Source: Sphingobium sp. (GTDB taxonomy: Bacteria > Pseudomonadota > Alphaproteobacteria > Sphingomonadales > Sphingomonadaceae). Taken from it: a DNA stretch of 51,040 bases. Position 1 is the first letter of the stretch; each line of letters starts with the position of its first letter. Where the stretch lies: NCBI RefSeq assembly GCF_003248505.1, contig NZ_QFOA01000017.1, positions 1-51,040 on the forward strand, given 5' to 3'. Made by a program: the position numbers and the translations under genes. This document shows positions 18,251-27,128 of this stretch, one piece after another. Below the pieces are notes generated by a model, which did no database searches, had not been told where the DNA came from, and worked only from the letters and a program-made list of their open reading frames with translations.

Positions 18251-20119
18251 TCAGTCCTGTTCCGCCTTTTCGATCTTTGCGAGCAGCGCGCCTTCGCTGA
18301 CCTGCCCGCCCTCCGCCGCGTCGAGTTGCGCCACGATGCCGTCGAACGGCGCGACGAGGCTATGCTCCATCTTCATCGCTTCCAGCGTCAGGAGCTTCTG
18401 CCCCTTGGTCACGGCATCGCCTGCCGCAACGGCCACGGCGATGATACGGCCCGGCATCGGTGAGAGGATCGCCCCGTCCGACGCATCCGCGCCGCCGCTC
18501 GATCCCGCCCGCCACGGCGCAAGGCGCCAGACCTGGCCGTCCTCCGCGACGAGCACATCCGACGCAGGGCGATCCGCGCCCTCCTTCGGATCGAAGCGGA
18601 TCGTCACCGCTTCCCGGTCGAGCAGGAACATGCCGGTCGCACGCGCCGGGGCGTTCAGACGAAAACCGGCCAGCCCACCGCCTCGCGTCAACGCGGCAGC
18701 GGCGTCGGCCAACGCGTCCTCGCTCGGGCGGGCCGCAGGCAGGAGCGCGGCGCCCTCCCGCCCGATCAGCCCGGTGTCGAGCCGGGCTTGGGCAAAGTCG
18801 GGGTGCCGCAATGCCTTGACCAGAAATCCGGCGTTGGTCTTGAGCGGCCATATGGCGCTGTCGCCCAGCGCGGCAGCCAGCCGCTCGCGCGCGTCGTCGC
18901 GGGTTGCGCCATGGGCGATCACCTTGGCAATCATCGGATCGTAGAAGGGGGATATCTCCGCCGCTTGCTCGACCCCCGTGTCGATCCGCAGGCCATGTGC
19001 GATGCCGTCCGGCCCGTCGCCGCCCAGTTCGAACGTGTCGAGACGGCCGATGCTGGGGAGGAAGCCTCTTGCCGGGTCTTCGGCATAAAGCCGCGCTTCC
19101 ATGGCGTGCCCGTCGATCGCCAGCGCGTCCTGCGTCATGGGGATCGGCTCGCCCGATGCGACGCGCAGTTGCCATTCGACAAGATCGACGCCGGTGATCG
19201 CTTCGGTCACCGGATGCTCGACCTGAAGCCGCGTGTTCATTTCCATGAACCAGATACGGTCGGCGCGCAGCCCTTCCGATCCGTCGGCGATGAATTCGAT
19301 CGTACCCGCGCCGACATAGTCGACCGCCTTGGCGGCATTGACGGCGGCGCTGCACACCGCCGCGCGAGTGGCCTGGTCCATGCCGGGTGCGGGGGCTTCC
19401 TCGATCACCTTCTGGTGGCGGCGCTGAAGCGAGCAGTCGCGCTCGAACAGGTGGACGACATGGCCGTGGCTGTCGCCGAACACCTGCACTTCGATGTGGC
19501 GCGGATTGTTGATCCATTTTTCCAGCAGCACGGCCGCATTGCCGAAGCTGGAGGCGGCTTCCCGCTGGCAGGAGGCGAGCGCGTCGGCGAAATCCCGCGC
19601 CTCATCCACCTTGCGCATCCCCTTGCCGCCGCCGCCTGCGACCGCCTTGATGAGGACCGGATAGCCGATGGCGTCCGCTTCCGCCTTGAGCCGCGCTTCG
19701 CTCTGATCCTCACCCAGATAGCCGGGCGTGGTCGGGACACCGGCTTTCTGCATCAGCATCTTGGCCGCGTCCTTCAGGCCCATCGCGCGAATGCTGTCGG
19801 GATGCGGTCCGACCCAGATCAGGCCCGCGTCGATCACCGCTTGGGCAAAGTCGGCATTTTCCGAAAGGAAGCCATAGCCCGGATGGATCGCTTCCGCGCC
19901 GGTTCGCCTTGCCGCCTCGATGACCTTCTTACCGACAAGGTAGCTTTCCCGCGCGGGCGAGGGGCCGATGGGGACCGCTTCGTCGGCGGAGCGGACGTGG
20001 AGGGCGTTCGCGTCGGCGTCCGAATATATGGCGACGGTGCGGATGCCCAGCCTGCGCGCGGTGCGGATGATGCGGCAGGCGATTTCGCCGCGATTGGCGA
20101 TGAGGAGGGAGGAGAGCAT
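18251..20119 (-). CDS. liuD: Methylcrotonyl-CoA carboxylase, biotin-carrying alpha subunit
   Basis: A 622-residue acyl-CoA carboxylase alpha subunit. The N-terminal biotin carboxylase has LIANRGEIACR, the Gly-rich AVAGGGGKGM ATP loop, and MEMNTRLQVEHPVTE. The C-terminal biotin carrier domain has EAMKMEH with biotinylated Lys583. It carboxylates its own biotin with ATP and bicarbonate and hands CO2 to the beta subunit to make 3-methylglutaconyl-CoA from 3-methylcrotonyl-CoA in leucine degradation. Assignment as methylcrotonyl rather than propionyl-CoA carboxylase rests on the neighbours LiuB and isovaleryl-CoA dehydrogenase. The start is ATG 20119, five bases after the beta-subunit stop; the open frame upstream is an overlap shadow. 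Confidence 0.93.
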   Translation of the reverse strand: MLSSLLIANRGEIACRIIRTARRLGIRTVAIYSDADANALHVRSADEAVPIGPSPARESYLVGKKVIEAARRTGAEAIHPGYGFLSENADFAQAVIDAGLIWVGPHPDSIRAMGLKDAAKMLMQKAGVPTTPGYLGEDQSEARLKAEADAIGYPVLIKAVAGGGGKGMRKVDEARDFADALASCQREAASSFGNAAVLLEKWINNPRHIEVQVFGDSHGHVVHLFERDCSLQRRHQKVIEEAPAPGMDQATRAAVCSAAVNAAKAVDYVGAGTIEFIADGSEGLRADRIWFMEMNTRLQVEHPVTEAITGVDLVEWQLRVASGEPIPMTQDALAIDGHAMEARLYAEDPARGFLPSIGRLDTFELGGDGPDGIAHGLRIDTGVEQAAEISPFYDPMIAKVIAHGATRDDARERLAAALGDSAIWPLKTNAGFLVKALRHPDFAQARLDTGLIGREGAALLPAARPSEDALADAAAALTRGGGLAGFRLNAPARATGMFLLDREAVTIRFDPKEGADRPASDVLVAEDGQVWRLAPWRAGSSGGADASDGAILSPMPGRIIAVAVAAGDAVTKGQKLLTLEAMKMEHSLVAPFDGIVAQLDAAEGGQVSEGALLAKIEKAEQD

Positions 20120-20124
20120 GGGCC

Positions 20125-21726
20125 TTACATCCTGAAGATGCCGAAGCGCGCGCGATCCTCGATCGGAGCGTTCAGCGTGGCGGCAAAGGCGAGGCCCAGC
20201 ACGTCGCGGGTCTGGGCAGGGTCGATGACGCCATCGTCCCACAGGCGCGCGGTGGCGTAATAGGGGTTGCCTTCATCCTCATATTTCTGGCGGATCGGCG
20301 CCTTGAACGCCTCGGCGTCCTCGGGCGTCCAGTTGGCTGCGTCGCGGTGCACCGTTGCCAGCACGCTGGCCGCCTGTTCCCCGCCCATTACCGATATGCG
20401 GGCGTTGGGCCAGGTGAAGAGGAAGCGCGGGCCGTAAGCGCGCCCGCACATGCCGTAATTGCCCGCGCCGAAGCTGCCGCCGATCAGCACGGTGATCTTG
20501 GGCACCTGCGCCGTCGCGACGGCGGTGACGAGCTTCGCGCCGTTTTTGGCGATGCCCTCCGCCTCATATCTGCCCCCCACCATGAAGCCGGAGATGTTCT
20601 GGAGGAACAGCAAAGGCACGCGCCGCTGGCAGGCGAGTTCGATGAAATGCGCGCCCTTGACCGCGCTTTCGCTGAAGAGGACGCCGTTGTTGGCGAGGAT
20701 CGCGACCGGCATCCCCCAGATATGCGCGAAGCCGCACACCAGCGTGGTGCCGTATAGCGCCTTGAACTCGTGGAATTCGCTGCCGTCGACGATCCGCGCG
20801 ATGATCTCGCGCACGTCGTAGGGCGCGCGCACGTCCTGCGGCACGATGCCGTAAAGCTCGCTCGGGTCATGGATCGGCGCGCGGGGATCGCGCAGGTTGA
20901 CGTCGGGCGTGGCATCGGGTTGCAGGGTAGAGACGATGTCGCGCACGATGCTGAGCGCATGATCGTCATTTTCGGCGACATGGTCGACCACCCCGGATTT
21001 GCGGCCATGCAGGTCGCCGCCGCCCAGATCCTCGGCGCTGATGACCTCGCCCGTCGCTGCCTGCACCAGCGGCGGCCCGGCAAGGAAGATCGTGCCCTGG
21101 TTGCGCACGATGACGCTTTCGTCGCACATCGCCGGGACATAGGCGCCCCCTGCGGTGCACGATCCCATGACGCAGGCGATCTGCGGAATGCCCTGCGCAC
21201 TCATGTGGGCCTGATTGTAGAAGATGCGCCCGAAATGCTCCTTGTCGGGGAACACCTCCGCCTGGTTGGGCAGGTTCGCGCCGCCGCTGTCGACCAGATA
21301 GATGCAGGGCAGCCGGTTTTCGAACGCGATCTCCTGCGCGCGCAGGTGCTTCTTGACGGTCATCGGGAAATAGGTGCCGCCCTTCACCGTCGCATCGTTG
21401 CACGCGATCATCACCTGCCGCCCCGCCACGTGGCCGATCCCCGCGACGATCCCCGCGCCGGGCACTTCGTCCCCGTAAAGGCCGTTCGCCGCCAGCTGCC
21501 CGACTTCGAGGAACGGGCTGCCCGGATCGAGCAGCCGCTCCACCCGGTCGCGCGGCAGCAGCTTGCCGCGGGCGATATGCTTGTCGCGCGCGCTGTCCGA
21601 TCCGCCGCGCGCCGCAGCCGCCACCTTGCCCCGCAGTTCGTCGACAAGCGCGCGGTTATGCGCGGCGTTGGCGCGGAAAATGTCGCTGTCGCGCGACAAT
21701 TTGGTGTCGAGGACCGGCGCGCTCAT
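20125..21726 (-). CDS. liuB: Methylcrotonyl-CoA carboxylase, carboxyltransferase beta subunit
   Basis: A 533-residue carboxyltransferase. Typical MCC-beta features are HIARGKLLPRDRVERLLDPG near residue 60, LVDSGGANLPNQAEVFPD, GSCTAGGAYVPAM, LFLQNISGFMVG, GGSFGAGNYGMCGRAY and MGGEQAASVL near the end. The LPNQAEVFPD form is characteristic of methylcrotonyl-CoA (and geranyl-CoA) carboxylases rather than propionyl-CoA carboxylase. The ATG at 21726 overlaps the isovaleryl-CoA dehydrogenase stop (ATGA). It transfers carboxyl from biotin on LiuD to 3-methylcrotonyl-CoA. Confidence 0.94.
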   Translation of the reverse strand: MSAPVLDTKLSRDSDIFRANAAHNRALVDELRGKVAAAARGGSDSARDKHIARGKLLPRDRVERLLDPGSPFLEVGQLAANGLYGDEVPGAGIVAGIGHVAGRQVMIACNDATVKGGTYFPMTVKKHLRAQEIAFENRLPCIYLVDSGGANLPNQAEVFPDKEHFGRIFYNQAHMSAQGIPQIACVMGSCTAGGAYVPAMCDESVIVRNQGTIFLAGPPLVQAATGEVISAEDLGGGDLHGRKSGVVDHVAENDDHALSIVRDIVSTLQPDATPDVNLRDPRAPIHDPSELYGIVPQDVRAPYDVREIIARIVDGSEFHEFKALYGTTLVCGFAHIWGMPVAILANNGVLFSESAVKGAHFIELACQRRVPLLFLQNISGFMVGGRYEAEGIAKNGAKLVTAVATAQVPKITVLIGGSFGAGNYGMCGRAYGPRFLFTWPNARISVMGGEQAASVLATVHRDAANWTPEDAEAFKAPIRQKYEDEGNPYYATARLWDDGVIDPAQTRDVLGLAFAATLNAPIEDRARFGIFRM

Positions 21727-22871
21727 GCTCCAATCAGCTCCCGACCGATCAGCATCCGGCGGATTTCGTTGGTGCCGGCGCCGATGTCGAGCAGCTTGGC
21801 GTCGCGCATGAACCGTTCCACCGGCCAGTCCTTGGTATAGCCTGCGCCGCCCAGTGCCTGCACCGCCTCCAACGCCACCTTCATCGCGTTTTCGCTCGCC
21901 AGCAGGATCGCGCCCGCCGCATCGAAACGCGTCGTCCGGCCCGCGTCGCACGCCCGCGCCACGGCATAGACATAGGCGCGCGCGCTGTTGAGCGCGACAT
22001 ACATGTCTGCGATCTTCGCCTGCATCAGCTGGAATGCGCCGATGGGTTTGCCGAACTGCCTGCGCTCGCGAACATAGGGCAACACTATGTCGAGGCACGC
22101 CTGCATGATCCCGAGCTGGATTCCCGCCAGCACCGTTCGCTCATAGTCGAGCCCGCTCATCAGCACGCCCGCGCCCCCATTCAGCGGTCCCATGACATTG
22201 TCCTCCGGCACCTCGCATTCGTCGAACACCAGTTCGGCGGTGGGAGAGCCGCGCATCCCGACCTTGTCGATCTTCTGCCCGATCGAAAAGCCTTTCATAT
22301 CCTTTTCGATGAGAAAGGTCGTCACGCCCTTCGATCCCTCGCCCGTCTTGGCATAGACCACCAGCGTGTCGGCATAGGCCGCGTTGGTGATCCAGAATTT
22401 CGTGCCGTTGAGGACATAGCGGTCGCCGCGCCTTTCCGCGCGCAGCTTCATCGAGATGACGTCCGATCCCGCGCCCGCTTCGGACATGGCGAGAGAGCCC
22501 ACATGCTCGCCCGAGATCAGCTTGGGCAGATATTTCGCCTTCTGCGCCGCATTGCCCCAGCGGCGGATCTGGTTGACGCACAGGTTGGAATGCGCCCCAT
22601 AGGACAGGCCGATGGAAGCCGATGCGCGCGCCACTTCCTCCTGCGCGACGACATGCTCCAGATAGCCGAGGCCAAGGCCGCCATACTCCTCCTCCACGGT
22701 GATCCCGTGCAGGCCAAGCGCACCCATCGCAGGCCATAATTCCGCGCGCGGGAACCAGTCCCTTGCATCGATCTCGGCGGCGAGCGGGGCAATCCTGTCG
22801 GTGGCGAACCGCTCGGTGCTTTCGCGGATCATGTCCGCCGTCTCACCCAGCGCGAAGTCGAATTCAGCCAT
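21723..22871 (-). CDS. liuA: Isovaleryl-CoA dehydrogenase
   Basis: A 382-residue acyl-CoA dehydrogenase. The catalytic base is Glu244 in GLDYERTVLAG, the helix-G position specific to isovaleryl-CoA dehydrogenase. The usual C-terminal Glu position of other family members is replaced in IGAGTNEIRR, as in known IVDs. The FAD/substrate motifs AMSEAGAGSD and FWITNA are present. It oxidises isovaleryl-CoA to 3-methylcrotonyl-CoA, passing electrons to ETF. The start is ATG 22871 with AAGGAG seven bases upstream; a GTG two codons earlier is unlikely. It is the first gene of the operon liuA-liuB-liuD-maoC-citE. Confidence 0.95.
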   Translation of the reverse strand: MAEFDFALGETADMIRESTERFATDRIAPLAAEIDARDWFPRAELWPAMGALGLHGITVEEEYGGLGLGYLEHVVAQEEVARASASIGLSYGAHSNLCVNQIRRWGNAAQKAKYLPKLISGEHVGSLAMSEAGAGSDVISMKLRAERRGDRYVLNGTKFWITNAAYADTLVVYAKTGEGSKGVTTFLIEKDMKGFSIGQKIDKVGMRGSPTAELVFDECEVPEDNVMGPLNGGAGVLMSGLDYERTVLAGIQLGIMQACLDIVLPYVRERRQFGKPIGAFQLMQAKIADMYVALNSARAYVYAVARACDAGRTTRFDAAGAILLASENAMKVALEAVQALGGAGYTKDWPVERFMRDAKLLDIGAGTNEIRRMLIGRELIGA

Positions 22872-22948
22872 GCACACTCTCCTTGTCGGCGCAGACTATC
22901 AATTGAGCGACTATATGAGAATTGAAACTTTTCTCGGTCTGGATATAG
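22872..22948. promoter_or_regulatory. Divergent control region liuA / LysR with TCAATT-N15-AATTGA inverted repeat
   Basis: A 77 bp gap between the divergent liuA operon and a LysR-type regulator. It is noticeably AT-rich and holds the inverted repeat TCAATT (22899-22904) and AATTGA (22920-22925). LysR proteins usually bind dyads in exactly such divergent gaps, so this is a candidate operator for the neighbouring regulator. The dyad is only six bases per arm and could be chance. Confidence 0.35.
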
Positions 22949-23860
22949 ATGATGTCTATGATGGAACGCTATCTTCTGCGTTATTTCCTCGCCGTGGTCG
23001 ATCATGGCAGCTTCAACCGGGCCGCCTCCGCCTGCAACGTGTCCCAGCCGACCCTGTCGGTGGGTATCGCCAAGCTGGAACGGTCGCTCGGCACGCCACT
23101 GTTCGTGCGCGCCGGCCAGCGGACGCAGCTGACACCGGCAGGATCGCGCCTCCTTGCCCATGCCCGGCGCATCGAGGCGGAGTTCAACCTTGCCCAGCGT
23201 GCGGTCGCGGCGGAGGCGGAAGAGGCGAGTGCGCCCTTGCGCATCGGCATCCTCCACAGCATCCCGGGCGACATCGTGGCGCAGGCTGTCGCGGACCGCC
23301 CGCCTGGCGAGGCGGGACGGATGGAGATCGTCTACGGGTCGGCGCAGGATCTGGCGGGGCGTCTGGATCGCGGGCGCATCGACGTGGCGCTTTCACTCAT
23401 GCAAGGCGCAGATGCGCGCTTTGCCGAGCGGCCCGTCGCGACCGAAGGTTATGCCATCGCGATCCGCGCAGGCCATCCGCTCGGTGAACGGGCGAGCGTC
23501 CATGCCGAGGAGGTCGCCAGCGAGACGATGATCGTGCGTCGCCATTGCGAGGCGCTGTCCGCGACCAGCCGCTACTTCACCGCGCGCGGTGTCCGCCCGC
23601 CCTTCGCACTGCGCTCCACCAATGACGAGCGGGTGTTGCAGATGGTCGCGGCGGGCCTCGGGCTGACGGTCATGCCGTTGAGCTACCGCTTCCCCGGGGT
23701 GGCGCGCCCGCGCCTCATGGGGTTCGATGCCGCGCGCGATCTAGGCTGGCTTTTCCCGGAGCGAACAGGTGCCTTGAAAGAGGATCCGCTGCCTCTGATG
23801 CAGCGGATCGAAACGCGGCTCTCCGCTCGATTGGACATTAATCCTGTCCCAACGTCTTGA
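22949..23860 (+). CDS. LysR-family transcriptional regulator
   Basis: A 303-residue LysR regulator. The N-terminal winged helix-turn-helix reads YFLAVVDHGSFNRAASACNVSQPTLSVGIAKLE, split here by domain: recognition helix around residues 30-45, then LFVRAGQRTQLTPAG. A periplasmic-binding-protein-like effector domain follows (about 95-295). It is transcribed away from liuA across a 77 bp gap and just upstream of the thiolase gene, so it probably controls one or both branched-chain acyl-CoA operons (inference). Several in-frame ATGs (22949, 22952, 22958, 22961) cluster at the start and the ribosome site is weak, so the exact N-terminus is uncertain by a few residues. Confidence 0.9.
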   Translation: MMSMMERYLLRYFLAVVDHGSFNRAASACNVSQPTLSVGIAKLERSLGTPLFVRAGQRTQLTPAGSRLLAHARRIEAEFNLAQRAVAAEAEEASAPLRIGILHSIPGDIVAQAVADRPPGEAGRMEIVYGSAQDLAGRLDRGRIDVALSLMQGADARFAERPVATEGYAIAIRAGHPLGERASVHAEEVASETMIVRRHCEALSATSRYFTARGVRPPFALRSTNDERVLQMVAAGLGLTVMPLSYRFPGVARPRLMGFDAARDLGWLFPERTGALKEDPLPLMQRIETRLSARLDINPVPTS

Positions 23861-23930
23861 GCCGCCGACCGTTCGCGCATACATCGCGCAGCGACGACGC
23901 TGACCGTTCCGTCGTAAGGAGAGAGTGGAC

Positions 23931-25115
23931 ATGACCGACGATCCGATCATCATCGCAAGCTATGCGCGCACGCCGATGGGCGGATTTCAAGGCGCGCTTT
24001 CCGGCCTCAAGGCAACCGAACTCGGTGCGGCGGCGGTGAAGGCGGCGGTCGAACGAGCGGGCATTTCCGCCGAGGCCGTCGATCGCATCTATATGGGCTG
24101 CGTGCTGCCCGCCGGGCTTGGGCAGGCTCCCGCCCGGCAGGCGGCGCTGGGCGCGGGCCTTGGCCTCAACACGCAGGCGACGACCGTCAACAAGATGTGC
24201 GGGTCGGGGATGCAGGCGGCGATCATGGCGCATGAGGCGCTCGCCGCCGGGACAGCCGATGTGGTGATCGCGGGCGGCATGGAAAGCATGACCAACGCGC
24301 CCTACGCGCTCCCCAAGCATCGCGGCGGCGCGCGCATCGGCCATGACCGTATCGTCGACACGATGATGATGGACGGGCTGGAGGATGCCTATGAACCGGG
24401 CAAGGCGATGGGCGTCTTCGCCGAAGAGGCAGTGCGCGATTATCAATTCACGCGCGAACAGCAGGACGCCTATGCCATCCGCTCGCTCGAACGCGCCAAC
24501 GCGGCTATCGGCAGCGGCGCCTTCGTCAGGGAGATTGCACCCGTCACGGTCAAGGGGCGCGGCGGCGATACGGTGGTGGACACCGACGAACAACCGGGCA
24601 AGGCAAAGCCGGAGAAGATACCCTCGCTCAAGCCCGCTTTCGCAAAGGACGGCACGATCACGGCGGCCAACGCCTCCTCCATTTCGGACGGCGCGGCGGC
24701 CATCGTCATGACGCGCGCCAGCGTGGCGGGGAAATTGGGCCTCAAAACCGTGGCTCGCGTCGTCGCGACGGCAGCCCATGCGCAGGAGCCTTCGAAATTC
24801 ACGACCGCGCCGGTCCCCGCCATGCGCAAGGTGCTGGACAAGGCGGGCTGGTCGGTCGGCGATGTGGACCTGTTCGAGGTCAACGAAGCCTTCGCCGTCG
24901 TCGCCATGATCGCGGCCAAGGAACTGGGCATCCCTGACGACAAGCTCAACGTCAACGGCGGCGCGACTGCGCTCGGCCATCCCATCGGCGCGTCGGGTGC
25001 GCGCATCCTTGCGACGCTGATCGCCGCGCTGGAGACGCGGGGTCTCAAGCGCGGTGTCGCTTCGCTGTGCATCGGTGGCGGCGAAGCGACCGCCATGGCG
25101 ATCGAACTGGTTTAA
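23931..25115 (+). CDS. Acetyl-CoA C-acyltransferase (thiolase)
   Basis: A 394-residue thiolase with all three active-site blocks: nucleophile Cys90 in NKMCGSG, His350 in GGATALGHPIGASGAR and Cys380 in CIGGGEATAM. Length and the degradative/biosynthetic type sequence fit acetyl-CoA acetyltransferase (AtoB/PhaA) or 2-methylacetoacetyl-CoA thiolase. The start is ATG 23931 with GGAG nine bases upstream; a GTG at 23925 is too close to that site. It lies 12 bp before an HSD10-like dehydrogenase, so the pair can run the last two steps of isoleucine degradation. It can also recycle acetoacetyl-CoA from leucine. Confidence 0.93.
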   Translation: MTDDPIIIASYARTPMGGFQGALSGLKATELGAAAVKAAVERAGISAEAVDRIYMGCVLPAGLGQAPARQAALGAGLGLNTQATTVNKMCGSGMQAAIMAHEALAAGTADVVIAGGMESMTNAPYALPKHRGGARIGHDRIVDTMMMDGLEDAYEPGKAMGVFAEEAVRDYQFTREQQDAYAIRSLERANAAIGSGAFVREIAPVTVKGRGGDTVVDTDEQPGKAKPEKIPSLKPAFAKDGTITAANASSISDGAAAIVMTRASVAGKLGLKTVARVVATAAHAQEPSKFTTAPVPAMRKVLDKAGWSVGDVDLFEVNEAFAVVAMIAAKELGIPDDKLNVNGGATALGHPIGASGARILATLIAALETRGLKRGVASLCIGGGEATAMAIELV

Positions 25116-25127
25116 GGAGACACCAAG

Positions 25128-25889
25128 ATGGACATCACCAACGTCTCCGCCATCGTGACCGGCGGCGCTTCTGGGCTGGGCAGGGCGACCGCGACAATGC
25201 TGGCGGAACAGGGAGCGAAGGTCGCGATCTTCGACCTCAACGAAGCTGCAGGGCAAGCGGCCGCAAAAGCGATCGGAGCTGTCTACTTCGCTGTCGACGT
25301 CGCCGACGATGCCAGCGTCACAGCGGGCCTCGATGCGGCGGCAGCGGCCAACGGCACCGCCCGCATCCTAGTCAACTGTGCGGGCGTCGCGCCTGCGACC
25401 AGGACGGTGGGCAAGGAGAATGCCCCGCATCCGCTAGACAGTTTCGCGCGAACGATTTCGATCAATCTCGTCGGTACGTTCAACATGATCGCCAAGTTCG
25501 CCGCCCGCGCCGCTGCGCTCGACGAAGTGGACGGAGAACGGGGGGTCATCGTCAACACCGCTTCCGTCGCCGCCTATGACGGGCAGATCGGCCAGGCCGC
25601 CTATGCCGCGTCCAAAGGCGGGGTGGTAGGCATGACCCTGCCTGTCGCCCGCGATCTGGCGAGCCACCGCATTCGCGTCATGACCATCGCGCCCGGCATT
25701 TTCCTGACGCCGATGGTCGAGGGCTTCCCCCAGCATGTGCAGGACGCACTGGGGGCGCAGGTGCCGCACCCCAGCCGCCTTGGCAAACCGTCCGAATATG
25801 CGCAGCTGGTCGACAGCATCGTGCGCAATCCGATGCTGAACGGAGAAGTGATTCGTCTCGACGGCGCGATCCGTATGGCCCCGCGCTGA
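25128..25889 (+). CDS. Short-chain 3-hydroxyacyl-CoA dehydrogenase (HSD10-like)
   Basis: A 253-residue short-chain dehydrogenase. It has the NAD-binding TGGASGLG, an Asp after strand 2 (FDLNEA) indicating NAD, NCAG, and catalytic Ser/Tyr/Lys in NTASVAAYDG and AAYAASKGG. The C-terminal half (PVARDLASHRIRVMTIAPGIFLTPM, given here only as a landmark around residues 170-195) matches mitochondrial 17-beta-HSD10, which is 2-methyl-3-hydroxybutyryl-CoA dehydrogenase. GGAG precedes the ATG. Directly after the thiolase, it supports isoleucine or short-branched fatty acyl-CoA oxidation. Confidence 0.9.
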   Translation: MDITNVSAIVTGGASGLGRATATMLAEQGAKVAIFDLNEAAGQAAAKAIGAVYFAVDVADDASVTAGLDAAAAANGTARILVNCAGVAPATRTVGKENAPHPLDSFARTISINLVGTFNMIAKFAARAAALDEVDGERGVIVNTASVAAYDGQIGQAAYAASKGGVVGMTLPVARDLASHRIRVMTIAPGIFLTPMVEGFPQHVQDALGAQVPHPSRLGKPSEYAQLVDSIVRNPMLNGEVIRLDGAIRMAPR

Positions 25890-25981
25890 TCCCCCTCGGG
25901 CACCGGCTTCCCCATCCGCTAGGCAGCCTCGTGCAATTGGTGTAATATCCGTCCGGAACCATGCTGGGGGAGCGGGGTCGG

Positions 25982-26764
25982 ATGGCGCTATCGATGTCCA
26001 GGCGGTCGTTTTTCGTCGCCGAAACCCGCTTCTATGCGATCATGGCGATCGTCATGGCACTCGTGAATGTCGGGGCCTTCTCGCTCTTTGCGGCGATGGG
26101 CATATCCTCGTTCCGCGCGCCTCTCTGGGTGCACGTCCATGCGATCCTGTTCATGGGCTGGGTGTTCCTGTTTCTGGTCCAGACATCCCTTGGTGCGACC
26201 GGATCGCTGGCGCTGCACCGGAGGCTGGGCTGGATCGCGGTCGGGTGGGCCATGGCCATGGTGGTGGTCGGCTCTCTTACCACGGTCTGGACTGCGCAGA
26301 AGGGCACCGTGCCCTTTTTCTTCCTGCCAGCGCAATTCCTGCTGATGAACCCGTTGAGCGTCCTTCTGTTCGCCGCGCTGTTGATCGGCGGCGTGATCCG
26401 GCGTCGAGACCGGGACTGGCATCCGCGCCTTGTCCTCTGCGCGATGGCGGCCATCATGGGCCCCGCATTCGGACGTCTGCTGCCCGCGCCGCTTTTCATG
26501 TATACGATGGTGACGGCGGTCTTCGTTGCGATGATCGCATTTCCCATTGTGGGGATCGTGCGGGACAAAAGGCGCCATGGACGCGTGCATCCTGCGTGGT
26601 GGGTGGGCTTTGGCGCGCTGGTTTTTCTCCATCTGGTGACGGAAACGCTGGGCCGCAGCCGGATCGCTCTCGCGCTCTATGACCGCGTCGTTGCCGGAAC
26701 GCCCGGTGCGCAGGTGCCTGGCCTTGCCTATCAGCATCCCCCCTTTCCGGTGCTACCCCGTTGA
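25982..26764 (+). CDS. Polytopic membrane protein of unknown function
   Basis: About 260 residues with six or seven hydrophobic helices and short charged loops. I do not recognise the family with certainty. Notable residues are WVHVHAILFMGWVF in the second helix, an LHRRLGW loop, and MNPLSVL, with several intramembrane His residues that could bind heme or quinone (speculative). Related small heme-copper-associated or DUF-type membrane proteins share the HxH plus LHRxLG pattern. The start is set at 25982 behind GGGGAG; ATG 25961 would add seven residues. It stands alone between the HSD10-like gene and a decayed gene. Confidence 0.75.
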   Translation: MALSMSRRSFFVAETRFYAIMAIVMALVNVGAFSLFAAMGISSFRAPLWVHVHAILFMGWVFLFLVQTSLGATGSLALHRRLGWIAVGWAMAMVVVGSLTTVWTAQKGTVPFFFLPAQFLLMNPLSVLLFAALLIGGVIRRRDRDWHPRLVLCAMAAIMGPAFGRLLPAPLFMYTMVTAVFVAMIAFPIVGIVRDKRRHGRVHPAWWVGFGALVFLHLVTETLGRSRIALALYDRVVAGTPGAQVPGLAYQHPPFPVLPR

Positions 26765-26803
26765 CCCGCCGGTCTACCGGCCAAAGACATATCCCCCCCG
26801 CCG

Positions 26804-27060
26804 ATGCCGGTCCAAACAGCGATCTTCGCGCTGGACGCCGATCCCAGTTTCTATCGACCGGACGCTGCGATCACGGTGCAGGCGGAGGGACGCTTTCTGT
26901 GGCGGTGCTGGGCGGGCTTACCGCGATGGGCATCGCATCGAACGGGTCGGTCCCTACGCCATCGGCAGCGTGCAGGCTATCATGGTCGATCCGTCCGGCG
27001 CGGATATGGCCGGGGCAGACCCACGCCGCATGGGATATGCGGTCGGATATTTACGGAGGA
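26804..27060 (+). pseudogene. Decayed 3' end of a gamma-glutamyltransferase gene
   Basis: Conceptual translation in three successive frames rebuilds the C-terminus of a gamma-glutamyltransferase. FALDADPSFYRPD...AEGRF lies in the first frame (from 26804), AVLGGLTAMG in another (about 26901-26930), then HRIERVGPYAIGSVQAIMVD and ADPRRMGYAVGY in the third (about 26934-27050). The ADPRRxGxAxGY ending is typical of the family. At least two frameshifts separate the pieces and the catalytic Thr and the other about 450 residues are absent, so no enzyme is made. Alternatives are sequencing errors for the shifts, but the missing bulk of the gene remains. The open frame 26804-27304 itself has no coherent product. 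Confidence 0.55.
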
Positions 27061-27128
27061 TCGGAAACGGCGACCGAGCGACCATATCGTCGGGATTGAA
27101 CGGCTTCTGTGCGGCGTACCCTTTTCCC

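Noticed and set aside
18788..20260. 490-codon plus-strand frame opposite the carboxylase alpha subunit
   Set aside because: It is antisense to an intact biotin carboxylase gene and has no motif.
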